Source: Salipiger sp. IMCC34102 (lineage in GTDB: Bacteria; Pseudomonadota; Alphaproteobacteria; Rhodobacterales; Rhodobacteraceae). From it: DNA of 64,000 nucleotides. The notes beneath the pieces were generated by a model. The model searched no databases and was not told where the DNA came from. It saw only the letters and a program-made list of their open reading frames with translations. The translations under genes were made by a program, and so were the position numbers. Shown here piece after piece: positions 46,212 through 55,024 of the stretch (position 1 is the first letter of the stretch; each line of letters begins with the position of its first letter). The stretch covers positions 620,001-684,000 of the forward strand of contig NZ_SELQ01000001.1 of the NCBI RefSeq assembly GCF_004145405.1, given 5' to 3'.

Positions 46212-46225
46212 TCCCCAGTCCGCCA
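46212..46225 (+). repeat. attR: distal copy of the 14-base attachment core
   Basis: TCCCCAGTCCGCCA, identical to the 3' end of tRNA-Arg(ACG) at 12816-12829 and in the same orientation, located directly upstream of the integrase. Confidence 0.85.
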
Positions 46226-46570
46226 TTACCCCACCTTCCGAAGTCTGAATTCGTCAGCCCCGTAGACTGCCTGGGCTTTGGTCTCCGTCAGAGACGGAAA
46301 CGCATGGTCCCAGCCTGTGCAATTGCTTGAAAAGAGTTTGTCGGGCAGGCGTCGCGACGTGTCGGGGCGCGTCTTGCGGTTCTTGAGAGCTGCGGAACAT
46401 CTGCTCCATCCCGCAATGACGCTCGACTCTGCGCGCACCTTGCCGGTCGCTTGTCTTCCCCGTCGTTTGACCCGCAATGCTTGGACGTGTCTAATTGTTC
46501 TGCAGGGCTATTGCATCTGGCGGATGTGGCGTAAAATCTCGCTCACGCCAGGCGGGAATTGGAGCGCGAC
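46226..46570. other. Gap between attR and the GH13 gene
   Basis: 345 bases of chromosomal DNA with no supportable gene. Before the island entered, this followed tRNA-Arg(ACG) directly. It presumably carries the promoter of the glycosidase gene. Confidence 0.4.
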
Positions 46571-48208
46571 ATGCTGGATCTGTGGTTCAAGAATGCGGTC
46601 GTCTATTGTCTCGATGTCGAGACGTTCATGGACCGCAACGGCGACGGCGTCGGCGATTTCCCGGGCCTGACGGATCGTTTGGATCACCTCGAGACATTGG
46701 GTGTGACATGTATCTGGCTCAACCCGTTCTATCCGACGCCGAATCGCGACAACGGCTATGACATCACGAATTTCTACGGGGTGGACCCGCGGCTGGGAAG
46801 CCTGGGCGATTTCGTGGAATTCACGCGCGCGGCCCATGAACGGGGCATGAAGGTGATGGTCGATCTGGTGTGCAACCACACATCCATCGATCACCCGTGG
46901 TTTCAGGACGCACGGACATCGAAGAACAGTCGTTACCGCGATTGGTACGTCTGGTCCGAAGAGAAGCCCGACGACATCACCGAAGGCATCATCTTTCCCG
47001 GCGTCCAGGAAGCGGTCTGGACCTACGACGAGGCCGCCGAGGCCTGGTACATGCATCGGTTCTACGCGCATCAGGCGGACCTGAATATCGCAAACCCGGA
47101 CGTCCGCGAAGAGATCCTTCGCATCATGGGCTTCTGGCTCGAACTGGGGGTCGAGGGGTTCAGGATCGATGCGGTGCCGTTCCTGATCGAGTACAAGGGT
47201 TTGAAGGACGAACCGGATCGGGATCCGTTGCTGCTGCTATCGGAGATGCGGGACTTTCTGTCGTGGCGGCGGGCGGGCGCGGTCATGCTGGCGGAAGCGA
47301 ACGTCACGCGGGAGGTCTTGCCGGACTACTTCGGCGGCCGATCTTTCGGATCGGACGAGCGCATGCATCTCGTCTTCGACTTTCCCCTCAATCAACGGAT
47401 GTGGCTGGGTTTCGTGCGCGGGTCCGCGGAGCCCATCCGCGAGGCGTTGCGCTCCCGGCCGGACCCGATGCCGGTGCAGGCGCAGTTCGCCACGTTCCTG
47501 CGCAATCATGACGAACTCAGCCTCGACAAGTTGAGCGATGGGGAGCGCGAGGAGTGTTTCGAGGCCCTCGCCCCCGAAGAGTCCATGCGGATTTACGATC
47601 GCGGCGTGCGTCGGCGCCTGGCACCCATGCTTGGCGGCGACGCGGCGCGGATCGCCTTGGCGCAGAGCCTTCTGTTCGCATTACCCGGTACGCCGGTCAT
47701 GTGGTACGGCGACGAGATCGGCATGGGCGAACGGCTCGATCTCGGCGAACGCAATCCGGTGCGCACCCCCATGCAATGGGCCGACGCTGCGAATGCGGGC
47801 TTCAGTGATGCAGCGGCCGACCTGGTGCATCCGGTGGTGACCGACGGACCGCTTGGCTACCACGAGACGAACGTGGCCTCACAGCGTGCGACGCAAGGAT
47901 CCTTGTTGCGCCAGGTGCAGGAGATGATCCGGGTGCGCCGGTCCTGCCCGGAAATCGGCTGGGGAGATGTGACGCTCCCCGATTCGCCTGATGGAATTCT
48001 CGTGCTGCGCTACGCGTGGCGGGACAACGTGGTCTTCACGATCCACGACCTCAGCGGGAAGGGGGGCGAGGTGGATATAGACGCCGAAGCCACTCTCATG
48101 CCGCTGCTGTCCGATGCCGCGACCGAGGGAGCCGTTCAACCGGGAGAGCCCGTTCGGATCGGACCTTACGGGTTTCTCTGGCTGCGCGAGGGCGGCGAAC
48201 GACGCTGA
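46571..48208 (+). CDS. GH13 alpha-amylase-family enzyme, trehalose synthase-like
   Basis: A cytoplasmic glycoside hydrolase family 13 protein, 545 residues. ATG 46571 follows GGAGCG; the TTG at 46559 is an alternative. Region I is DLVCNHTS, the nucleophile Asp is in GFRIDAVPF, the acid/base Glu in VMLAEANVT, and the third Asp in LRNHDEL. The opening FKNAVVYCLDVETFMDRNGD and the block around MWYGDEIGMG are typical of trehalose synthase (TreS) and related maltose-acting enzymes. Reversible maltose-trehalose conversion is the best guess; other GH13 activities cannot be excluded. It stands alone, and the next gene is a TonB receptor. Confidence 0.82.
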   Translation: MLDLWFKNAVVYCLDVETFMDRNGDGVGDFPGLTDRLDHLETLGVTCIWLNPFYPTPNRDNGYDITNFYGVDPRLGSLGDFVEFTRAAHERGMKVMVDLVCNHTSIDHPWFQDARTSKNSRYRDWYVWSEEKPDDITEGIIFPGVQEAVWTYDEAAEAWYMHRFYAHQADLNIANPDVREEILRIMGFWLELGVEGFRIDAVPFLIEYKGLKDEPDRDPLLLLSEMRDFLSWRRAGAVMLAEANVTREVLPDYFGGRSFGSDERMHLVFDFPLNQRMWLGFVRGSAEPIREALRSRPDPMPVQAQFATFLRNHDELSLDKLSDGEREECFEALAPEESMRIYDRGVRRRLAPMLGGDAARIALAQSLLFALPGTPVMWYGDEIGMGERLDLGERNPVRTPMQWADAANAGFSDAAADLVHPVVTDGPLGYHETNVASQRATQGSLLRQVQEMIRVRRSCPEIGWGDVTLPDSPDGILVLRYAWRDNVVFTIHDLSGKGGEVDIDAEATLMPLLSDAATEGAVQPGEPVRIGPYGFLWLREGGERR

Positions 48209-48680
48209 TCTTCTTCGTCGGCGGCGCCCTGAAGGATGGGGGGAAGGTGTGCAGTCACGTCGTGCGCGCCGTCCCGGCCTGAGGACCGGCCGATCGGTTC
48301 GACACCGGCCTTATCGACCGTCCCGCGATCCTCGCTTGCGAGACAGTGAATATAGGCCGCGCATCAAGAGCAAGCAGCGCGAAGGGTGGCTCCAAGACCG
48401 TTCTTCGTTTCCTTGAACCGGGACCTTAGTGTCTTTGGATCCCGGGGAAGCCAGCCCGGCGCGCCGCGGTCCGGTGATCCTTCCGGCATTGCCGGACGAG
48501 CTGGTTCCTTTGCGTCTGCTGGCAGCTTCGCGATCGGACGGGGGGCGTATCGATTCGAGCGGGCGCAGGTCAGCCGTGGCACTGCTGCCAGAGGCCGGAT
48601 GCAACCTGCGGTATCAAGATCGGTTTGCCACTTGCGCTGAAGGTAATCCCGACTAAAAGACTTTTTAATCCTTACTAATT
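48209..48680. other. Non-coding gap upstream of the TonB receptor
   Basis: 472 bases without a supported gene. Near its end (48640-48680) it turns AT-rich and contains the motif shared with the siderophore ABC promoter. Confidence 0.5.
48646..48662 (+). promoter_or_regulatory. Candidate iron-responsive motif, receptor copy
   Basis: ATCCCGACTAAAAGACT lies 19-35 bases before the receptor start. It matches, with two differences, ATTCCCGACTAAAATACT on the minus strand at 54083-54100 upstream of the ABC gene. A shared operator for iron-uptake genes is inferred; the regulator is not identified. Confidence 0.55.
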
Positions 48681-50867
48681 TTGCAAAATACTCGAACGAC
48701 CGTGATCGACCGCCACCCGCGCATCGGCAATGAACCTTTTGCCGTCAAGGCCTTGCTAGGGTGCACCGCCCTGACGATCCTGCCCGCCATCGCCATCGCC
48801 ATCGCCATCGCCATCGCCATCGCCATCGCCATCGCCATCGCCATCGCCATCGCCTTCGCGCAGGACGCAGAGACGCCCTACCGGCTGTCGCCGATCATCC
48901 TCTCGGGCGGCGGTGCGGTCTTCCAGGATGCGGAAACGGTCGTGGCGCAGGAGCTTTGGGTCGGCGGCAAGGTCGCGACCAGCATCCTCGACACGCCGGC
49001 CTCCGTTTCGGCGGTCACGGCCAAGGAGATCGAGGACCGCAACGCCGACACGGTGGAAAGCGTCCTGCAGTACACCCCCGGCATCCACACCGATTTCTAT
49101 GGCTAGGACGATCGCAACGACTACGTCCTCGTGCGTGGGTTCCAGGCGACCAGCTACCGCGACGGGATGACGCTCGGCTCGATGCGTGGCGTCCGCGAGG
49201 AGCCTTTCGCGTACGAGCGTGTCGAGGCGATCCGCGGGGCGAACTCGACCCTGTTCGGCGTTTCGGATCCGGGCGGCTCGATCAACTTCGTGACCAAGAC
49301 GCCGCGGTTCGAGCGGTTCGGAGAGGCCTATGCGACCCTGGGGTCGCAGGACCATCTCGAACTGGGGGTCGATCTGGGCGACACCTTCGGAGAGGCCGGA
49401 CGGCTGGCCTACCGTCTGACGGCCAAGGTGCAGGACAGCGATCGGGACTATGCCAGCTCGCGCGACGACAACGCGCTCTTCATGGGGGGTGTGACCTGGC
49501 AGCCTACGGATTTCACCGAGCTTACGGTCGTCGTCGATCACCTGAACCGCGACGACACGCCCAACAGCGGCGGCTACCCGATGGAGGGGACCTACGACCG
49601 GGAAGCGTTCTTCGGCGAATTCGATTACAACGATCACGACGTCGACCGGTCGACGATTTCCGCCTTCTTCCGGCACGAGTTCGCGAACGGTCTGAACCTG
49701 CGCTTCAACCTGCGCTACAGCGACCTGACCGATGACTTCGGTTACGCCTATATCGTCGACACGGGTGCGGACACCGGCACGGTCTTCGATCGGGCCTTTT
49801 TCGGCAGCGACAGTTCCGCGGAAGAGCTGATCGGAAACGTCATGCTGCAATACGACGCGCAGCTTGGCGCCTTCGACAGCAGCACGCTTGCCGGGATCGA
49901 GTACCGTGACGCGCAAAGCGAAAGCGAATCCTTCTACACCGGGGCACCGGCGATCGACGTGGCGAACCCCGTCTACACGGGCGCCCCGGTCGGATTGACG
50001 CCCTATGCCGCCTCGCAGGAGGACTACCGGACGCAATCCCTGTTCGCGCAGCAGAACCTGTCGTTCAACGACCGCTACATCGTCACCGCCGGCGTCCGGC
50101 GCGACTGGCTCGACCTGACCAGCGAATCGGCAGGCGTGGAAACCAGCGACGATTTCGCCGAGACCTCCTACCGCGGTGCACTGACCTACAAGGTCACCGA
50201 CGCGGTGTCGGTCTATGCCTCTTACGTCGAATCCGTCGCGACGCCGCAGATCGGTGTCGAACCCGAGCGCGGCGAACAATACGAAGTCGGCGTGAAATAC
50301 CAGCCGGTCGGGACCAACGCGCTCGTCTCGGCCGCGATCTTCGATCTGGAGAAGAACGACATCGCCGTGGCGGTCGTGCAGGCCGATGGCTCCATCGAGC
50401 AGCAGCTGATCGGCAAGGCCCGCGCCCGCGGGTTCGAGATCGAGGGCAAGGCGGAGCTCGACAACAACCTCAGCGTCCTGGGCGGCTATTCCTACATCGA
50501 TGCCGAATTCGAGCGCGCGATCGTCCTTGGCGTCGACGTCGCGGGGCAGGCCTTCGCCAATGTGCCCAAGCACACCGCATCGCTCTGGGTGAACTACGAC
50601 CTGCCCGCGACCGAGACCTTTGGCGCGCAGACCTTCGGGATCGGGGGCCGTTACATCGGCGATTACTTCTACGGCCTGCCCAACGGGGACACCTCCGAGC
50701 CCACCTTGCTGGTCGACGCCGCCTACGCCTACGCGATCGACGAGACGACGGAAGTCGGGGTGAACGTCAGCAACCTCTTCGACGAGCAGCACGTGGTCGG
50801 CTCCGGCACGGCGAACTACTACAACCCCGCCCGCGACGTCGCCGTGACGCTGCGCAAGAGCTGGTGA
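48681..50867 (+). pseudogene. TonB-dependent siderophore receptor with internal TAG stop
   Basis: An outer-membrane ferric-siderophore receptor of about 728 codons in a single frame, interrupted by TAG at 49104-49106. The N-terminal part has a signal peptide whose core is (Ala-Ile)11 from a hexanucleotide repeat, ending AFAQ. The plug domain follows (TPASVSAVTAKEIEDRNADT, VLQYTPGI). After the stop, YVLVRGFQ continues the plug and the 22-strand barrel runs to the C-terminal RDVAVTLRKSW. The stop falls where the family has Ser or another residue in FYG-x-DDRNDY, so one base change would explain it. No ATG exists upstream; TTG 48681 or GTG 48702 must serve. Unless the stop is suppressed or is a sequencing error, no receptor is made. 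Confidence 0.85.
48786..48851 (+). repeat. Eleven tandem GCCATC repeats in the receptor signal peptide
   Basis: A perfect array of 11 six-base units, followed by a variant unit GCCTTC. Each unit encodes Ala-Ile, so the array forms the hydrophobic core of the signal peptide. Unit number changes would lengthen or shorten the core by two residues without shifting the frame. Confidence 0.97.
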
Positions 50868-50872
50868 GATCC

Positions 50873-50905
50873 GGCCCACCCGTCCCGCAAGGGCGCGGGT
50901 GGGCC
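50873..50905. terminator. Bidirectional terminator between receptor and reductase genes
   Basis: GGCCCACCCG pairs perfectly with CGGGTGGGCC around a 13-base loop, followed by CATTTTCC. It starts a few bases after the receptor stop, in the gap where two genes converge. Confidence 0.8.
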
Positions 50906-51176
50906 CATTTTCCGAGCGGGTGCGATCATCGCGCTGGCGCAGGGACATCTGCATGTCTCCGGCCACGCCCCGGGAGATGCTGAAAAGACGGCCGCGAGGT
51001 GGGAGGTGTCCTGACACCGGCCATTTCGCTGCAGCGAAAGCGCCCCGACATGCCGGTCCCGGACGCGATGCCGCACCAAATGCAAGACTCCTCGGCCCAT
51101 GGCGGCATCGCTTCATAGTAATCGCGGGTCGCACGGTTGCACCTTGCCGATGCGCGTAAGCCACTGATCCGGTCCG
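50906..51176. other. Gap between convergent receptor and SIP genes
   Basis: About 270 bases after the terminator; nothing recognisable is seen. Confidence 0.4.
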
Positions 51177-52229
51177 TCACCGTGTCCAGTAATGGCAGAT
51201 GTACCTGTGCGCGCGGGTGACCCCCAGGGCCTTGAGGTGCGGCTTGACCTTGCGGATCGTCGCCTGTTCGGCCGCGATCCAGACGAAGGTCTCGCGGGAC
51301 AGGCGGTCGACCTGCGCAAGCCAGTGCGACAGATCCCGTTCGCCGCCGCGTACGATCCAGTCGAGGGTCATGCCCGCCGGCGCCCGTATCGGGACGATGT
51401 CGGCGGGATCGCCGATCTCGATGGCCGCGCGCCCGCGCAGGCCCGCAGGAGCCTCTTCAAGGATGCGGCGGATCGCGGGCAGGGCGGTTTCATCGCCGGC
51501 GATCAACAGATCCTCCGTCACCGGAAAATCACCGCTGCCAGGCCCCATGATGCCCACGACCTCCTGCCCGACAAGGCGCTGGGCCCAGGCAGTCGTTTGC
51601 CCGCCGTCGTGGAGGTAGATGTCGAAGCTGAACCGGCCCCGGTCGGGGTCGAGCGACACGAAGGTATAGGCGGCCCGGTGCAACGCCTGCGCCCCGGTCG
51701 GCCAGACCGTGCGCATCCGGTCGTCGAGGATCGGCCAGACGGGGGCCATCCCGGTCGGTGGCAAAAGCAGCGAGAAGTGCATCCCGCCCACGCAAAGTGC
51801 CGCGACATTCTCGCAGGCCATGTGCACCCGCAGGAAATTCGCCCCGACCCGTTCCGTCCCCAGAGCCGAGGCCAACTGAAAGTTGGGCGGCCTTGTCCGC
51901 GCGGGGCCCGATCCGGACCAGCGGAGGGTCGCGCCGATCCTGGGGGCGACCTGGTCGAGCAGGAAGATCACGCTCTCGCGCATCTGGTACAGGGTCGCGT
52001 CGGTGGGCGCGCCGATCTTCACCGCAAGGGTGTCCTGGGTCGCCCGGATCGTCGCCGTGGCCTCCCCACGGTGGAGGTCGAGGCTGCCGGGCAGGATCGT
52101 GGCGGGAAGGCCATACTCGACGATTTGCGCATGGAGCCGGTCGAGCAGGTCCTGCGGCACCGGCCCTTCGTGGCGGGTTTCGCTGCGGTGTGTCTGTGGC
52201 GCGAACGGTTGGCGATCGTGGGAGGTCAT
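51177..52229 (-). CDS. Siderophore-interacting FAD reductase (ViuB/SIP family)
   Basis: A cytoplasmic NAD(P)H:ferric-siderophore reductase, 350 residues from ATG 52229. The N-terminal ~95 residues resemble the DUF2218-type domain found fused to some members. The FAD-binding part follows (NFLRVHMACENVAALCVGGM, MHFSLLLPP, RAAYTFVSLDPDRGRFSFDI). The nucleotide-binding C-terminal part includes LIAGDETALPAIRRIL and the family end WIAAEQATIRKVKPHLKALG and YWTR. It releases iron by reducing imported ferric-siderophore. It lies 39 bases behind the ABC gene, in the same direction, so the two are one transcript. Confidence 0.9.
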   Translation of the reverse strand: MTSHDRQPFAPQTHRSETRHEGPVPQDLLDRLHAQIVEYGLPATILPGSLDLHRGEATATIRATQDTLAVKIGAPTDATLYQMRESVIFLLDQVAPRIGATLRWSGSGPARTRPPNFQLASALGTERVGANFLRVHMACENVAALCVGGMHFSLLLPPTGMAPVWPILDDRMRTVWPTGAQALHRAAYTFVSLDPDRGRFSFDIYLHDGGQTTAWAQRLVGQEVVGIMGPGSGDFPVTEDLLIAGDETALPAIRRILEEAPAGLRGRAAIEIGDPADIVPIRAPAGMTLDWIVRGGERDLSHWLAQVDRLSRETFVWIAAEQATIRKVKPHLKALGVTRAHRYICHYWTR

Positions 52230-52268
52230 GGGCAATGCGTCCGGGGCAGGGGGATCTTCATCGCGGCG

Positions 52269-53972
52269 TCACGCGGCGGCGAGCCGGGCGTAATAGCCTT
52301 CGGCCCGCAGCAGATCGTCATGGTGGCCCGTTTCGATGATCCGGCCATCGACGATCACGACGATCCGATCGGCGTTGCGGATCGTGCCCAACCGGTGCGC
52401 GATCACGAGCGTCGTGCGTCCGACCGACAGGGCCTCCAGCGCCGCCTGGATCTGGCGCTCGGTTTCGGTGTCGAGTGCGGAGGTAGCTTCATCCAGGATC
52501 AGGATCGGCGGGTTCTTGAGAAAGGCGCGGGCAATCGCGACGCGCTGTTTCTGCCCGCCCGACAGGGTGACGCCCCGTTCGCCGACGATGGTATCCAGCC
52601 CCTCGGGCAAGGCCGCGATCATGGAATCGAGCTGGGCGCGGGACGCGGCCTCGATGATCTCGGCTTCCGTCGCATCGAGGCGTCCGTAGGCGATGTTCTC
52701 GCGCAGGGTGCCGCCGAAGAGGAACACGTCCTGGCTGACGATACCGACCTGGCGGCGCAGGCTTTGCAACGTCATGCCGCGGATATCGATACCGTCGATC
52801 AGGATGCGCCCGGCCTGCGGGTCGTAGAATCGGGGCACGAGCGCGAGCAGCGAGGTCTTGCCCGCGCCGGACGGGCCGACGAAGGCCACCGTTTCGCCCG
52901 GCGCCACGGTGATCGCGATATCGCGCAGAACGGCCCGGTCGGGCGCATAGGAAAAGGCCACGTCCTCGAAGGCGACGGTGCCTTTCAGATCGGGCGCGGG
53001 CCGGGCGTCGGGGGCATCGGCGATATCCGGGGCCGTCGCCAGGAGCTCCTGGTAGCGGCGAAACCCGGCGATGCCGCGGGGGTAGAGCTCGATCACGGCG
53101 GCGATCTTGTCGATCGGGCGGAAGAAGACGTTCACCAGCAAAAGGAAGGCCACGAAGCTGCCGGTGGTCAAGTTGCCACGCAGCACGAAGACCGCGCCGG
53201 CGATCATGATGACGATCTGGATCAGCCGCATCCCCATGTAGTTGAGCGAGGAAGAGGCGGCCATCGTGCGGTAGGCCAGCAACTTGGTGTCCCGGTAGCG
53301 GGCATTGTCGCGGGCGAATAGGGATTTCTCGTGCTCTTCGTTGGCAAAGGCCTGCACCACCCGCATGCCACCTACGTTCTCTTCCAGGCGGACGTTGAAA
53401 TCGGCCACGCGCGCGTAGATCGATTGCCAGGCGCGTGTCATCCGGCCGCCGAAGACGGTCACGATGGCGACGCTCGCCGGGACGATGGCCGCCGTGATCA
53501 GCGCAAGATCGACGTTGATGGTCAGCATCACCAAAAAGGCCCCGACGAAGGTCATGACGGCGATGAAGAGATCCTCCGGCCCGTGATGTGCCACTTCGCC
53601 GATCTCCTCGAGGTCGCGGGTCACGCGTGCCACCAGCTTGCCCGTCCGCACGGTGTCGAAGTAGGAGAAGGACAGCTTTTGCAGATGCTCGAACGCGCGA
53701 CGGCGCATCTCCGTCTCGATGTTGATGCCAAGCTTGTGGCCCCAGTAGATCACCACCGCCATGAGTCCGGTGTTCAGCAGATAGACCGCCAGCAACGCGA
53801 TAGAGACGATGACCGTGAGCCACAAATCGCCCCGGGGAAGCAGGACGTCGATGAAGCCCTTGATGGCGATCGGGAACGCCAACTCCAGCAGCCCCGACAG
53901 GACGGCGCATCCGAAATCCAGCCAGAACAGGCCGGTCCAGGGTCGGTAGTAGGCGTAGAATTGTCGAAGCAT
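52269..53972 (-). CDS. Exporter-fold ABC transporter, probably for ferric-siderophore
   Basis: A half-transporter with fused membrane and ATPase domains, 567 residues. The start chosen is ATG 53972 (MLRQFYAYYRPWTGLFWLDF) because upstream residues are not conserved. Six helices occupy about residues 1-310. The ATPase has Walker A GPSGAGKTS, signature LSGGQKQRVAIARAF, Walker B ILILDEATSALD and H-loop IAHRLGTI. The fold is that of lipid and drug exporters, but operon membership with a siderophore reductase recalls the IrtAB and YbtPQ importers, which use this fold for uptake. It would act as a homodimer. The direction of transport is inferred. Confidence 0.88.
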   Translation of the reverse strand: MLRQFYAYYRPWTGLFWLDFGCAVLSGLLELAFPIAIKGFIDVLLPRGDLWLTVIVSIALLAVYLLNTGLMAVVIYWGHKLGINIETEMRRRAFEHLQKLSFSYFDTVRTGKLVARVTRDLEEIGEVAHHGPEDLFIAVMTFVGAFLVMLTINVDLALITAAIVPASVAIVTVFGGRMTRAWQSIYARVADFNVRLEENVGGMRVVQAFANEEHEKSLFARDNARYRDTKLLAYRTMAASSSLNYMGMRLIQIVIMIAGAVFVLRGNLTTGSFVAFLLLVNVFFRPIDKIAAVIELYPRGIAGFRRYQELLATAPDIADAPDARPAPDLKGTVAFEDVAFSYAPDRAVLRDIAITVAPGETVAFVGPSGAGKTSLLALVPRFYDPQAGRILIDGIDIRGMTLQSLRRQVGIVSQDVFLFGGTLRENIAYGRLDATEAEIIEAASRAQLDSMIAALPEGLDTIVGERGVTLSGGQKQRVAIARAFLKNPPILILDEATSALDTETERQIQAALEALSVGRTTLVIAHRLGTIRNADRIVVIVDGRIIETGHHDDLLRAEGYYARLAAA

Positions 53973-54082
53973 GAACCGCTTTGTCCCCGGATAAGGCGTC
54001 GACCTGCACGTTCCTTCGGGAACTTGTGCTGCGGAACCGACAGGACGTCGGATCTGGACCCCGATCCCCCAAGAAATATGAT

Positions 54083-54100
54083 AGTATTTTAGTCGGGAAT
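54083..54100 (-). promoter_or_regulatory. Candidate iron-responsive motif, ABC copy
   Basis: The minus strand reads ATTCCCGACTAAAATACT, 111-128 bases upstream of the ABC start. It corresponds to the element before the TonB receptor (48646-48662). Both sit in locally AT-rich promoter DNA. Confidence 0.55.
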
Positions 54101-54238
54101 AAACCTGCAAGAGGTCCGCCACAACCGCAAACCCGCGTATATCCTGGGGGCGTTATCCGGGCCTTCGATCCGTGGCGGACCTGCCGCGATCGTTGCGGAC
54201 GCTGCGGGCGCTGCGGACGCAGGCGCAGGCATTCAGCT

Positions 54239-54892
54239 TCAGGACCGCTCCACGTAGCGCAAGATCATGGCGACGACGCTTTCGCGCAGGTCCGATTGAC
54301 CGGACTCCGAGAAGATATCGTCTCCGTATAGCGACGAGAATGTCGGCTGGTTCGAGACGTTGAAGACGGAAAAGGCACTGATTTTCCAGTGCAGGGCGAC
54401 CGGGTCGAGGCCCTTGCGAAAGAGACCGTCCGCCTCCCCCCGGGCGATCAGGGCCCTCAGCCGCGCGATCGCCTCTTCGTTCAGGGATTTGATGACGCTG
54501 GAATTCCTGACGTAGGCGGCGTTGTGGACGTTCTCGATCATCACCAGCCGGATGAAATCCGCGTTGCGGCGATGGTGGTCGAAGGTGAAACCGACCAGCC
54601 GCGCCAGCGCCTCGTCCGGGGCCAGGCCTTCCAGTTCGAGTTGACGCTCGCCCTCGCGCACCTTCGCGTAGGCAGCTTCGAGCGCCTGGGCATAAAGCCC
54701 GGTCTTATCGCCGAAGTAGTAGTAGATCATCCGCTTCGACGTCTTCGTCCGGGCCGCGATCTCGTCGATCCGCGTGCCGGAGAGACCGGTTCGCGCAAAC
54801 ATCTCGGTCGCGATGCGCAGGATGTCGGCGCGGACGGCCGCGGGATCCTGCTTCCACCCGCTCTTCGGTTTCGCGTCCTTCGCCACAGCCAA
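54239..54892 (-). CDS. TetR-family regulator divergent from quinate/shikimate genes
   Basis: A 217-residue repressor with the TetR helix-turn-helix at about residues 38-66 (GTRIDEIAARTKTSKRMIYYYFGDKTGLYAQAL) and an all-helical ligand domain. C-terminal similarity (RNADFIRLVMIENVHNAAYV) is to regulators of aromatic or shikimate use. The intergenic region to the dehydrogenase gene holds the palindrome TCTGGT-N12-ACCAGA over the likely promoter, a probable operator. The inducer might be quinate, shikimate or protocatechuate (inferred). Confidence 0.88.
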   Translation of the reverse strand: MAVAKDAKPKSGWKQDPAAVRADILRIATEMFARTGLSGTRIDEIAARTKTSKRMIYYYFGDKTGLYAQALEAAYAKVREGERQLELEGLAPDEALARLVGFTFDHHRRNADFIRLVMIENVHNAAYVRNSSVIKSLNEEAIARLRALIARGEADGLFRKGLDPVALHWKISAFSVFNVSNQPTFSSLYGDDIFSESGQSDLRESVVAMILRYVERS

Positions 54893-54952
54893 GCCTATCG
54901 CATGTTCCTGAGCATGAGAGGTAACACGCCCAAAATGTACGATCCAGTTAAG

Positions 54953-54976
54953 TCTGGTTGACAGTAATGTACCAGA
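54953..54976. promoter_or_regulatory. Candidate TetR operator/promoter
   Basis: TCTGGT and ACCAGA flank 12 bases that include a -35-like TTGACA (54958-54963). An AT-rich ACAATT follows 17 bases later. The location between divergent genes fits control of both. Confidence 0.55.
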
Positions 54977-55024
54977 TCGGACAATTTATCTGCGGACCGG
55001 GACGGATGGCGAGGCGGACGGGAG

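Larger units (their letters stand above)
12816..46225. mobile_element. 33.4-kb genomic island in tRNA-Arg(ACG)
   Basis: The island is bounded by direct repeats of TCCCCAGTCCGCCA: the 3' end of tRNA-Arg at 12816-12829 and a copy at 46212-46225. A P4-type tyrosine integrase lies immediately inside the right repeat and an AlpA-like regulator near the left. The content is accessory: sugar-uptake operon, IS remnants, RadC, HtpX, an unknown membrane pair, SOS polymerases and type III restriction-modification. No phage structural, conjugation or replication-initiator gene was recognised, so mobility beyond excision and integration is unproven. The mosaic base composition and decayed recombinase pieces suggest build-up in several steps. 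Confidence 0.88.

Noticed and set aside
12816-46225. The island as a prophage
   Set aside because: No capsid, tail, terminase or lysis genes were seen; content is metabolic, DNA repair and defence.
48786-48851. The tandem repeat as a possible CRISPR array
   Set aside because: Units are six bases, contiguous and without spacers, and they are in frame within a signal peptide.
48756-51164. An 802-codon open frame on the minus strand opposite the TonB receptor
   Set aside because: It mirrors the receptor gene in a GC-rich sequence, reads as Arg/Gly/Asp-rich low-complexity translation (including an Asp-Gly repeat from the GCCATC array), and has no family resemblance.
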